DNA from: Thermoplasmata archaeon
Lineage (GTDB): Archaea; Thermoplasmatota; Thermoplasmata; Thermoplasmatales; Thermoplasmataceae
DNA length: 17,521 bases
Direction: 5' to 3'
Assembly (NCBI GenBank): GCA_021797025.1
Contig: JAKAAK010000032.1
Location: 1 to 17,521 of the forward strand
Shown here: positions 1 to 6,575 of the stretch, piece after piece
How the letters are laid out: every line of letters begins with the position of its first letter
Numbering within the stretch: position 1 is the stretch's first letter
Program-made: the position numbers and the translations under genes
Notes under the pieces: generated by a model
The model's input: only the letters and a program-made list of their open reading frames with translations
Databases searched by the model: none
Told to the model about the DNA's origin: nothing

Positions 1-1318
1 TGGCACCCAAACCCCTGCACTGGATCATGCCAGAATAAACAGGCAGTGTGGGAGACCCCAGGCAGATGGCAGAACATAAATCGGTACCCCCGCTCAGGGA
101 TGAGAGCCACACATCTTTCTTGATTTCGGAATAAACAAAATCAAATGCTTCCTGGGAAAGGGGACTCCCTGTTGAACCTATAAATTCGAGTTTTTCAAGA
201 TTGTGCTTTTCTTTGGGATTATATCCCTGCTTCATTACTGCTTCGATATATGCCGCACTTATACCCAGATGTGTAATTTTCAATTTCTCTGTCATCCTCC
301 ATAATACAGATATATCAGGGTAACTGAGGCTTCCATCATACAGAACAATTGTAGAACCCATGAGTAAACCGCTGGCAAGTATATCCCACATCATCCAGCC
401 GGTTGTAGTCGCCCATGTGAAAACACTGTTTCTTGATATATTCATATGGAGCCCGAGCACTTTAAAATGCTCAAGTATGATCCCACCGTGGCCGTGGACA
501 ATTGCCTTTGGTTTTCCGGTAGTTCCCGATGAATAAAGTATCCACAAAGGGTGGGAAAAGTCGACGGGAACAGGTACAAATTCCCTCTCATTTTCAGGTA
601 TATCCCTTAAATTGATAAAATCATTTATTTTAATATCGCCCGTGGAGATTGCCAGTTTCACACCTGGAAGTGCATTCAGGATTTCAACCGAACTTTCACT
701 TCTTTCATAGTTCTTGCCGTTATAGGAATATTCCGGGGATACAATAAAAACGGAAGGATCAATCTGTGAAAATCTTTCTATAACTCCCTTTACTCCGAAG
801 TCAGGTGAACAGGAAGACCAGACCGCACCTATTGATGCCGCTGCCAGAAATGAAATTACCGCCTCCGGAATATTACCTATGTATGCACACACACGGTCAC
901 CTTTAACGATGCCGTGTTCCAGAAAATAGTATGCAAGGGAAGAAACTTTTTTCCAGAGTCCGCTATATGTAATGTTCTGCCCTTCTCCATATTCATTGTA
1001 CTGGATTATAGCCGTTTTATCAAGATTCCTGTTCCTGTATACGTAGTCTGCATAATTCAATGTTGATCCCATGAACCATATGGAATTGACATTTTCACCA
1101 ATTAAAACAGATTCATAATCTCTAATATCGAGATTATAAAACTCTGCAAGAAATGTCCAGAAATTCTCAGTATATTTTACTGACCATTCCCATAGTTCAT
1201 TATATTCATGAAAATGGTATCCGGTCCTTTTATTTACATATTTAATGAATCGATACATAGATGAATTTTTTGCAAAATCTTTACCCGGTTCCCATAAGAG
1301 CTTTGAATTGTTATCCAT
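1..1318 (-). CDS. aacS: Acetoacetate-CoA ligase (acetoacetyl-CoA synthetase), C-terminus beyond window edge
   Basis: This adenylate-forming enzyme would activate acetoacetate with ATP and CoA to acetoacetyl-CoA in the cytoplasm. I translated the minus strand from the ATG at 1318-1316: it stays open for 439 codons to the left edge, about two thirds of the roughly 650 residues usual for the family. Visible landmarks are the N-terminal acetyl-CoA-synthetase-like segment, the ATP-binding loop YSSGTTGKPKA (about residues 262-272) followed by VHGHGG, TTTGWMMW (304-311) and SGGTDLCS (409-416), the last being characteristic of acetoacetyl-CoA rather than acetyl-CoA synthetases. The C-terminal domain with the catalytic lysine lies outside the window. 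A TATA element centred about 25 bases upstream suggests a nearly leaderless transcript, divergent from the alcohol dehydrogenase. Its substrate is the end product of the homogentisate operon at 5496-8602, which supports a role in carbon recovery from tyrosine. Acyl-CoA synthetase fold is certain; acetoacetate specificity is likely. Confidence 0.88.
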   Translation of the reverse strand, partial: MDNNSKLLWEPGKDFAKNSSMYRFIKYVNKRTGYHFHEYNELWEWSVKYTENFWTFLAEFYNLDIRDYESVLIGENVNSIWFMGSTLNYADYVYRNRNLDKTAIIQYNEYGEGQNITYSGLWKKVSSLAYYFLEHGIVKGDRVCAYIGNIPEAVISFLAAASIGAVWSSCSPDFGVKGVIERFSQIDPSVFIVSPEYSYNGKNYERSESSVEILNALPGVKLAISTGDIKINDFINLRDIPENEREFVPVPVDFSHPLWILYSSGTTGKPKAIVHGHGGIILEHFKVLGLHMNISRNSVFTWATTTGWMMWDILASGLLMGSTIVLYDGSLSYPDISVLWRMTEKLKITHLGISAAYIEAVMKQGYNPKEKHNLEKLEFIGSTGSPLSQEAFDFVYSEIKKDVWLSSLSGGTDLCSAICLGSPTLPVYSGMIQCRGLGA

Positions 1319-1336
1319 ACTGCTCCAACATAATAG

Positions 1337-1348
1337 GATATAAATATT
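1337..1348 (-). promoter_or_regulatory. TATA element for the acetoacetate-CoA ligase gene
   Basis: Read on the minus strand the sequence is ATATTTATATCC, centred about 25 bases before the ATG at 1318. That spacing would start transcription at or next to the start codon. A GGAG lies just before the ATG and could help if transcription starts further upstream. Confidence 0.55.
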
Positions 1349-1371
1349 TTACTTGCATGAAATATATATAG

Positions 1372-1390
1372 TATGCGAAAGTATAGCATA
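1372..1390 (+). promoter_or_regulatory. Candidate regulator site between divergent ligase and dehydrogenase genes
   Basis: The stretch TATGC-N9-GCATA is a 5-bp-arm inverted repeat located between the two divergent promoters, about 54 bases from each start codon. Its first 14 bases match the sequence upstream of the dioxygenase operon (5428-5441) at 12 positions. Function is inferred from position and repetition only. Confidence 0.35.
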
Positions 1391-1415
1391 GATAATAAAT
1401 TACTATAAGAGAATG

Positions 1416-1426
1416 TTTTTATATTA
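1416..1426 (+). promoter_or_regulatory. TATA element for the alcohol dehydrogenase gene
   Basis: TTTTTATATTA is centred about 24 bases before the ATG at 1445, the geometry expected for an archaeal leaderless transcript. No Shine-Dalgarno motif precedes the start codon, which agrees. Confidence 0.55.
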
Positions 1427-1444
1427 TCATCTTATATAATTTCA

Positions 1445-2494
1445 ATGAAAGCTGCAAGATTGCATGAAATCGGGAAGAATTTAAGTATTGATGATGTTGA
1501 AATACCAGTTCCAAAGGGTCGGCAGGTTCTTGTTCGAGTTAAATCTGCTGGTGTTTGCCATAGCGATGTGCATTATAAAGATGGGAGATGGGGTGATTTC
1601 ACTCCCCAAGGGCTCGGCTTCAAATCACCAAGTTTACCCCTGACATTAGGTCATGAAATAGCTGGAGAAATTGCTGAGATGGGGGAGGATGTTACCGGCT
1701 TAAGCAAAAATGTAGCGGTTGTTGTAAATCCTTGGGAAGGAGAGGGTTTATGCGATTATTGTTCAATCGGGGAGGAACAGATGTGCGACAATCCAACTAG
1801 ACTTGGTATAACACGCGATGGAGGATATGCAGAATATGTTCTGGTTCCAGATTTCAGATATGTAAAAACTATAAAAAATTTATCATTTGATGAGGCTGCA
1901 CCTCTGGCATGTGCGGGCGTAACAACGTATAGGGCCATTAAAGAGGCAAGTATGGAACCCGGTAATGCACTATTAATAGTTGGATCAGGAGGAGGTCTTG
2001 GAACCCTGGCGGTACAAATTTCAAAGGCTCTTGGAATAACTACAATAATTGGAGTCGATATAAGTGATAAAGCCATAAAAGCCACAAAAGATGCCGGTGC
2101 GGATTATGCCATTAATGCAATTGAAGAAAATGCAGATAAAGAAATAATGTCATTAACAAATGGAAACGGTGTAAATGGTGTTATCGATTTCAATAGCTCT
2201 GATAAAACTTTAGGTGCTTACTCCAAATTACTTGCTAAACTCGGAACTTATGTCATGGTTGGTCAATTTGGCGCAGAACTTAACATTAATAGCATTGTAG
2301 CAATTAGAAAATCCTTAAGATTCAAGGGAACATATACAGGAAATCATAGGAATTTTGTAGAAATGATTAACCTTGTAGAAAATAAGCATATAAAGCCGGA
2401 TGTACGCTATGTAGGTGGATTAGATAAAGTTAATGAGGCACTGGAAAATCTGAGTAATTTAAAGGTCACAGGCAGACAAGTAATCCGGCCTTGA
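1445..2494 (+). CDS. adh: Zinc-dependent medium-chain alcohol dehydrogenase, Sulfolobus ADH type
   Basis: This would interconvert alcohols and aldehydes or ketones with NAD(H) in the cytoplasm. At 349 residues it is almost the length of the Sulfolobus solfataricus enzyme and resembles it throughout (AGVCHSDVH, PVTLGHE-like LPLTLGHE, NPWEGEG, GSGGGLGT, GRQV near the end). Catalytic zinc ligands are C38, H70 with E71, and C156. The structural-zinc site has the E-x2-C-x2-C-x7-C arrangement (E100, C103, C106, C114), with Glu replacing the first Cys as in Sulfolobus ADH. The Rossmann loop is GSGGGLG (180-186), and D204 at the end of the second strand points to NAD rather than NADP. The start is set by the MKAARL N-terminus and the well placed TATA element. 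It is followed after 53 bases by the SDR gene, probably in one unit. The natural substrate is unknown. Confidence 0.93.
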   Translation: MKAARLHEIGKNLSIDDVEIPVPKGRQVLVRVKSAGVCHSDVHYKDGRWGDFTPQGLGFKSPSLPLTLGHEIAGEIAEMGEDVTGLSKNVAVVVNPWEGEGLCDYCSIGEEQMCDNPTRLGITRDGGYAEYVLVPDFRYVKTIKNLSFDEAAPLACAGVTTYRAIKEASMEPGNALLIVGSGGGLGTLAVQISKALGITTIIGVDISDKAIKATKDAGADYAINAIEENADKEIMSLTNGNGVNGVIDFNSSDKTLGAYSKLLAKLGTYVMVGQFGAELNINSIVAIRKSLRFKGTYTGNHRNFVEMINLVENKHIKPDVRYVGGLDKVNEALENLSNLKVTGRQVIRP

Positions 2495-2537
2495 ATTTGT
2501 ATATTAGGATTTTCTATAAAAATGCTCATTGAATAAT

Positions 2538-2544
2538 AGGTGAT
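2538..2544 (+). promoter_or_regulatory. Shine-Dalgarno site fixing the SDR start
   Basis: AGGTGAT matches the expected complement of the 16S rRNA 3' end over seven bases and lies three bases before the ATG at 2548. It supports translation of the SDR from a transcript with a leader, such as read-through from the alcohol dehydrogenase. A TATA-like CTATAAAAAT at about 2513-2522 could also provide a private promoter. Confidence 0.6.
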
Positions 2545-2547
2545 ATC

Positions 2548-3324
2548 ATGTCAGGTGTGAACTCGGATAAAAAAGTTGCAATTGTTACCGGTGGGTCCAG
2601 CGGAATTGGCTTAGCTATAGCCAGAACATTATTAAGCAACGGTTTCCGAATAGTAATTGTAGATATAAATAAAATAAACAAGGGAGATATTGATGTGGAT
2701 CTTAAGGATGTTTTATTTATTGAGGCTGATCTTTCTAAACCGGAAGCTTGCAAAAACATTGTAGAAACAACCATCACTAACTACGGTAGAATAGATGTTT
2801 TAATTAATAATGCTGGATTTCAATATATCTCTTCAATTGAGGATTTTCCGGATGATGTTTCTGAAAAAATGTTTAATTTAATGTTAAGAACACCATTTCT
2901 ATTAACAAAGTATTCACTTCCAATAATGAAACAAAACCGGTGGGGTCGAATAATCAATATCTCATCAATACATGGACTTGTAGCTTCCCCTATGAAATCT
3001 GTTTATGTAACAGTTAAGCATGGATTAATGGGTCTAACCAAGGCAACTGCTTTGGAGTCCATACAATATGGGATAACCTGTAATGCTATAGCACCTACAT
3101 ATGCTAATACTAAGTTAGTTAGAGATCAAATCCCGATCATTTCCAAAAAATTGGGAATAGAAGAAGACAAAGTAATACCTGATGTTTTGATGAATGATTC
3201 ACCAATTAAAAAATTATTGGATGTAAATCAGATCACTTCAATTATATCTTTCCTCTGTATAGAAAATGCCTCAGCGATTAACGGAATTGCTATACCGGTA
3301 GATTATGGTTATACAGCAAAGTAA
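2548..3324 (+). CDS. Short-chain dehydrogenase resembling D-3-hydroxybutyrate dehydrogenase
   Basis: This classical SDR (258 residues) would oxidise or reduce a hydroxy/keto acid with a nicotinamide cofactor. Cofactor loop TGGSSGIG spans 14-21 and D39 follows the second strand, favouring NAD. NNAG is at 87-90. Its closest recognisable kin is bacterial 3-hydroxybutyrate dehydrogenase: GFQYISSIEDFP, WGRIINISSIHGLVAS, KHGLMGLTKATALE and GITCNA are that family's signature blocks. Catalytic S140, Y153 and K157 and the substrate-site residues Q92, H142 and K150 are present. Two departures stand out: the usual tetrad Asn is Met112, and the near-universal Pro-Gly after the substrate loop is Pro-Thr (APTY). 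The context, with an acetoacetate-activating enzyme nearby, fits acetoacetate/3-hydroxybutyrate interconversion, but the altered residues leave activity and exact substrate open. Confidence 0.85.
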   Translation: MSGVNSDKKVAIVTGGSSGIGLAIARTLLSNGFRIVIVDINKINKGDIDVDLKDVLFIEADLSKPEACKNIVETTITNYGRIDVLINNAGFQYISSIEDFPDDVSEKMFNLMLRTPFLLTKYSLPIMKQNRWGRIINISSIHGLVASPMKSVYVTVKHGLMGLTKATALESIQYGITCNAIAPTYANTKLVRDQIPIISKKLGIEEDKVIPDVLMNDSPIKKLLDVNQITSIISFLCIENASAINGIAIPVDYGYTAK

Positions 3325-3383
3325 AGTTCAATAAATATATATTGCCATCCCTTTCAATTTTTGTCAAATATACTCAGCTTGTA

Positions 3384-3412
3384 TCTGTATACAGAATCTT
3401 TCTTTTTAGTTT
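3384..3412 (+). terminator. Palindrome plus T-rich tract after the SDR gene
   Basis: A perfect 12-bp palindrome, TCTGTATACAGA (3384-3395), is followed by TCTTTCTTTTTAGTTT. T-rich tracts terminate archaeal transcription, so this probably ends the dehydrogenase transcript 60-90 bases after the SDR stop. The palindrome could instead be a protein-binding site. Confidence 0.4.
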
Positions 3413-3439
3413 ATAAATTCCCATTGATTATTCATTTAT

Positions 3440-3482
3440 TATATGGTTCGATATCAAGTATTTTTGGGAATCGAACCTTATA
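3440..3482. repeat. Inverted repeat with tRNA T-arm-like sequence
   Basis: Arms at 3440-3452 and 3470-3482 pair over 13 bases with one mismatch; the core is GGTTCGAT / ATCGAACC, separated by a 17-base loop containing five Ts. The right arm read on the minus strand, GGTTCGATTCCCA, looks like the T-loop and 3' stem of a tRNA, but no tRNA body is present. It lies between convergent genes in the otherwise featureless 304-base gap 3325-3628. Confidence 0.5.
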
Positions 3483-3628
3483 TATTTATAAAATCCAATA
3501 TTTTTCAATTGCCCAGAAATTTTAATAGAATTTATATGCATATTATAACTATAAAATAGAAATAAAATTATTATAATTTATCATATATGAATACATATAT
3601 TAAACTTTTAATAAATGAAGTGATAGTT

Positions 3629-5047
3629 TTAAATGCCCTCTTTTCCCTCATTGATCGTTTCAAGTTTCTGTCCTATCGCATTTGGAAGAACAAATATCAA
3701 AACTATCGCTGCTATTACCATTGGAACCTGATACACGATCCATGCATTTAATCCACCAATAACTGATACTAATGGGAATAAAAGCAATAGAGATATAACG
3801 GCACCTAAATGGCCCAATCCATCTTGAAGCGAAAAGGCAGTGGCTCTAGCATTAGAAGGCACATTTTCACTCCCGTTAAGATAATTTAATTGATTGCTCC
3901 ATCCTACACCAATAAAGTTAGTTAAAAGCATTCCACCAAACATCAATGGTATGTTTATATGTATTGAACCGTAAATCATTATAATAACGCCTAGAAGCAT
4001 TCCAGCTCCGTTACTAAATGTTACAAGTTTTGCACGATGTACTTTTTCAAGAACCAGTCTTAAGGCTATAGCACCGACAAATGTTGCGACACCAGCTATA
4101 CCGAATAGTGCTATGACAGTGGCTTGATTGGCAGTAGAGTATAGTAAAATACTTTTTGTATAGGTTGTGAATAAAGATAGATATGGGTATTCTCCCCAAT
4201 AGAAAAAGAATATTGTTATTAATACCAATAATATTCTTTTTCGATATGTTTTATCTTTGAAAACTAGGAATGGATTGCTATTATCATAAACGAATTTCAC
4301 TGGTTTTGGATCCGGTAATTTATTTACCTTGGCACGCTTCATTGCCACCGTCTCCATATTTGCTACGACCGTTTCAACTTTATCAAATCTTCTTTTTACA
4401 CATAAAAATCTGACCGATTCTGGCATCTCTGCCCTTATAATCAAGACAATCACGGCCAAGGTTCCACCGATAACAAATATTATTCTCCATCCTATGACTG
4501 GTATATGAAGTACTATTTGGGATGCAAGTAATGGTCCAAGACCAAGACCAGCCCATCCTGCGATATAAACCATGTTAACATAATGCCCACGGTTGAGACT
4601 CGGAACCATCTCGACGAGATAGGTCATTACAAGTATCAGATCGCCACCTATACCCATCCCCGTTATGAACCTGAAACTAACAAGCATAGGATAGTTTATA
4701 GCAAATGCATTGCCAAAACTACCGATTGATGTTAAAGTGGCAGTTAGTAACAATGCAGGTTTTCTGCCTATTCTGTCTGCAAGATATGATAAACCTATGG
4801 CACCTGGTATATATCCAAGAAGACCCATAGAAGCGATAAATGATGCCTGTGAAGAAGTTAAAAACACTCCATTGAATGAAACATATGGTAATGCAAGGCC
4901 AACATCAATAACATCATATAGCGCAATAAAATATCCAAATGATAAGGCCAATATTATCACAAGTTTTAATCCCTGCTTTGGTAATCTATCAACCCTAGCA
5001 ACATACATAGAACTTTTTCCTTCATCACTATCCATTTCAGCATTCAT
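3629..5047 (-). CDS. MFS transporter, sugar/organic-acid:H+ symporter type
   Basis: This is a 472-residue cytoplasmic-membrane transporter with about 12 hydrophobic segments and an unusually charged N-terminal tail of some 28 residues. TM1 carries LYDVIDVG (D45, D48), a variant of the Asp-x-x-Asp pattern seen in aromatic-acid:H+ symporters. The loop between TM2 and TM3 has the MFS motif A as YLADRIGRK (88-96), and MPESVRFL after TM6 is the mid-protein signature of the sugar-porter/metabolite-symporter branch. A long polar loop separates the halves. A strong Shine-Dalgarno eight bases before the ATG at 5047 selects this start over internal Met5 or Met14. It is divergent from the homogentisate operon across 448 bases, so an aromatic or keto acid is a reasonable guess for the substrate, but this is inference from position. 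It is convergent with the SDR gene. Confidence 0.85.
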   Translation of the reverse strand: MNAEMDSDEGKSSMYVARVDRLPKQGLKLVIILALSFGYFIALYDVIDVGLALPYVSFNGVFLTSSQASFIASMGLLGYIPGAIGLSYLADRIGRKPALLLTATLTSIGSFGNAFAINYPMLVSFRFITGMGIGGDLILVMTYLVEMVPSLNRGHYVNMVYIAGWAGLGLGPLLASQIVLHIPVIGWRIIFVIGGTLAVIVLIIRAEMPESVRFLCVKRRFDKVETVVANMETVAMKRAKVNKLPDPKPVKFVYDNSNPFLVFKDKTYRKRILLVLITIFFFYWGEYPYLSLFTTYTKSILLYSTANQATVIALFGIAGVATFVGAIALRLVLEKVHRAKLVTFSNGAGMLLGVIIMIYGSIHINIPLMFGGMLLTNFIGVGWSNQLNYLNGSENVPSNARATAFSLQDGLGHLGAVISLLLLFPLVSVIGGLNAWIVYQVPMVIAAIVLIFVLPNAIGQKLETINEGKEGI

Positions 5048-5055
5048 CGGTTCTA

Positions 5056-5061
5056 ACCTCC
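5056..5061 (-). promoter_or_regulatory. Shine-Dalgarno site for the MFS gene
   Basis: Read on the minus strand this is GGAGGT with an eight-base spacer to the ATG at 5047. It fixes the start and implies a leadered transcript, unlike most first genes in the window. Confidence 0.75.
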
Positions 5062-5096
5062 ATTACAATGCTCTTATGCTCAAATTTTCTAGCATT

Positions 5097-5111
5097 CATA
5101 AAAATATAAAG
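5097..5111 (-). promoter_or_regulatory. TATA element for the MFS gene
   Basis: On the minus strand CTTTATATTTTTATG is centred near 5106. Transcription would begin around 5080, giving a leader of roughly 30 bases that contains the GGAGGT site. Confidence 0.45.
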
Positions 5112-5427
5112 AGTTATCATATTTTAATATTACTATTAAGACTTATATTCACCACTATAATTCTCCAAAATAAAGATATGGTACATAGTTTAATTTATTT
5201 AAATAAACCACTAAAATTAAATATTTAAATCTTCTTATGTGTTATTCCATTTACAGGATAAATTCATTTCCGATTGTGTGGAGATTCCTGTATTGATTCT
5301 TATTAATTACCTGATAAATGAACTTTTCATGATAACAATTGTCAGAAATTATGGATTAGATGGTGTTCAATTACAAAGGAAACCCATAGAGTAAAGTTTC
5401 AATATCAAAAACCGCTAGGTAATGTAC
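5112..5427. other. Long non-coding divergent intergenic region
   Basis: About 316 bases between the MFS promoter and the dioxygenase operon's candidate control site hold no convincing gene. The only short ATG frame I noted (about 5237, 19 codons) has no ribosome site or recognisable product. Contents are AT-rich tracts (a near-palindromic TTTAATTTATTTAAATAAA around 5190-5208) and an 8-bp palindrome ACAATTGT at 5335-5342. The length is generous for a compact archaeal genome and may hold operator sites. Confidence 0.5.
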
Positions 5428-5450
5428 TATGCGAGAGAATAACATGCATA
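5428..5450 (+). promoter_or_regulatory. Candidate regulator site upstream of the homogentisate operon
   Basis: TATGCGAGAGAATA (5428-5441) matches 12 of 14 bases of the element at 1372-1385. TATGC and GCATA half-sites form an inverted repeat here too, with 13 rather than 9 bases between them. It ends 55 bases before the operon's ATG, just upstream of the TATA element, a position used by archaeal activators. Confidence 0.35.
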
Positions 5451-5466
5451 TATAATTAGCGAAATG

Positions 5467-5477
5467 TTAATATAAAG
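5467..5477 (+). promoter_or_regulatory. TATA element for the homogentisate operon
   Basis: TTAATATAAAG is centred about 24 bases before the ATG at 5496, which predicts a leaderless transcript; there is no clear Shine-Dalgarno motif before this ATG. A second AT-rich tract (CATATATAATT, 5447-5457) could also serve. Confidence 0.5.
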
Positions 5478-5495
5478 AAAAGTAAATAGGTCTAT

Positions 5496-6575
5496 ATGTA
5501 CAGTGATAATGAACTGTTTAAAAAAATCAATCATATAGAATTTTATGTGAACAGCGCAAAAACCTGGTCATACTTTATGCAGAATGGGCTGGGATTGAAT
5601 ATGAAGGCATATTCTGGCCTTGAAACAGGAAACAGGGAAAGTTCATCCTTTCTATTGAACCGTGGTGATATTAATCTTGTTTTTACAAGTTCTCTGAAGG
5701 CCAACTCCGATATAAATAGAGCCATAACTGAACACGGTGACGGTGTACGGGATATCTCGCTGGAAGTTGATGATCTGGATTTTACAAAGAAACATCTCGA
5801 ATCAAAAAATATAAAGGTTTCAGCCATCACGGAAGAAAAGGATGATAATGGCAAAATCAGGAAGGCGGTAACAAAAACTTACGGTGATACGCTGCACACC
5901 CTCATCGAAAAGGGCGATTATCGAGGTTTTCTGCCTGGATACTATGACATGGATTCAAATGCTAATGATACAGGCATTTACAAGGTTGATCATGTTGTGG
6001 GCAATGTTTACGAGGGAGAGATGGATCAATGGGTTAATTATTATATCAAAAATATGAATTTCAGCCAGCTGATTACTTTTGATGATAAGATGATCCGTAC
6101 TGATTATTCTGCACTGAGATCTAAAGTTGTCAAGTACAATGATAATATAGTATTTCCCCTGAATGAACCTGCAAAAGGATTGAAAAAATCCCAGATAGAA
6201 GAATATCTTGATTTTTATAATTCTCAGGGGGTGCAGCATATCGCCCTGAAGACAGATAATATCATAGATACAGTTTCAAAGCTCAGGGACAATGGAATAC
6301 AGTTCCTGGAGACTCCTGCATCCTATTATGATAATCTTATCGAACGGGTTGGAGATGTTGATGAGGATATTGACAAACTAAAAAAACTCAATATACTCGT
6401 GGATCGTGATGACGACGGATACTTACTCCAGATTTTCACAAAACCGCTGACAGACAGGCCAACTGTATTCTTTGAAATTATAGAAAGAAAAGGTGCAAAA
6501 TCGTTCGGTGCGGGAAATTTCAAAGCATTGTTTGAATCTATTGAGAGGGAACAGGCTCAGAGAGGAAATCTATGA
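5496..6575 (+). CDS. hpd: 4-hydroxyphenylpyruvate dioxygenase
   Basis: This non-haem Fe(II) enzyme converts 4-hydroxyphenylpyruvate and O2 to homogentisate and CO2, the second step of tyrosine breakdown, in the cytoplasm. The 359 residues form the usual pair of VOC-fold domains: an N-terminal one (about 10-140) and a catalytic one (about 160-345). The facial metal triad is H166 (VDHVVGN), H248 (VQHIAL) and E327 (FFEIIER), with spacing like that of characterised family members. FPLNEPAKG (220-228) and the C-terminal gate helix GAGNFKALFESIEREQ (338-353) are diagnostic. The related hydroxymandelate synthase is the main alternative; the operon partners make it unlikely. The start ATG is set by the leaderless promoter. 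Its stop overlaps the start of the next gene by four bases (ATGA), indicating translational coupling. Confidence 0.96.
   Translation: MYSDNELFKKINHIEFYVNSAKTWSYFMQNGLGLNMKAYSGLETGNRESSSFLLNRGDINLVFTSSLKANSDINRAITEHGDGVRDISLEVDDLDFTKKHLESKNIKVSAITEEKDDNGKIRKAVTKTYGDTLHTLIEKGDYRGFLPGYYDMDSNANDTGIYKVDHVVGNVYEGEMDQWVNYYIKNMNFSQLITFDDKMIRTDYSALRSKVVKYNDNIVFPLNEPAKGLKKSQIEEYLDFYNSQGVQHIALKTDNIIDTVSKLRDNGIQFLETPASYYDNLIERVGDVDEDIDKLKKLNILVDRDDDGYLLQIFTKPLTDRPTVFFEIIERKGAKSFGAGNFKALFESIEREQAQRGNL

Noticed and set aside
3445..3477. Possible tRNA gene
   Set aside because: Only T-arm-like bases are present; no acceptor stem, D arm or anticodon arm can be drawn around them on either strand.
4710..5228. 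172-codon open frame on the plus strand
   Set aside because: It lies mostly antisense to the MFS gene at 3629-5047, which has a Shine-Dalgarno site and clear family motifs; the translation shows no recognisable domain.
5237..5296. Short ORF of 19 codons in the divergent region
   Set aside because: No ribosome site, poor TATA spacing, and no recognisable product; frames of this length are expected by chance.
5496..6575. Reading hpd as hydroxymandelate synthase
   Set aside because: The enzymes share the fold and metal triad, but fusion into an operon with fumarylacetoacetase and homogentisate dioxygenase supports the homogentisate-forming enzyme.
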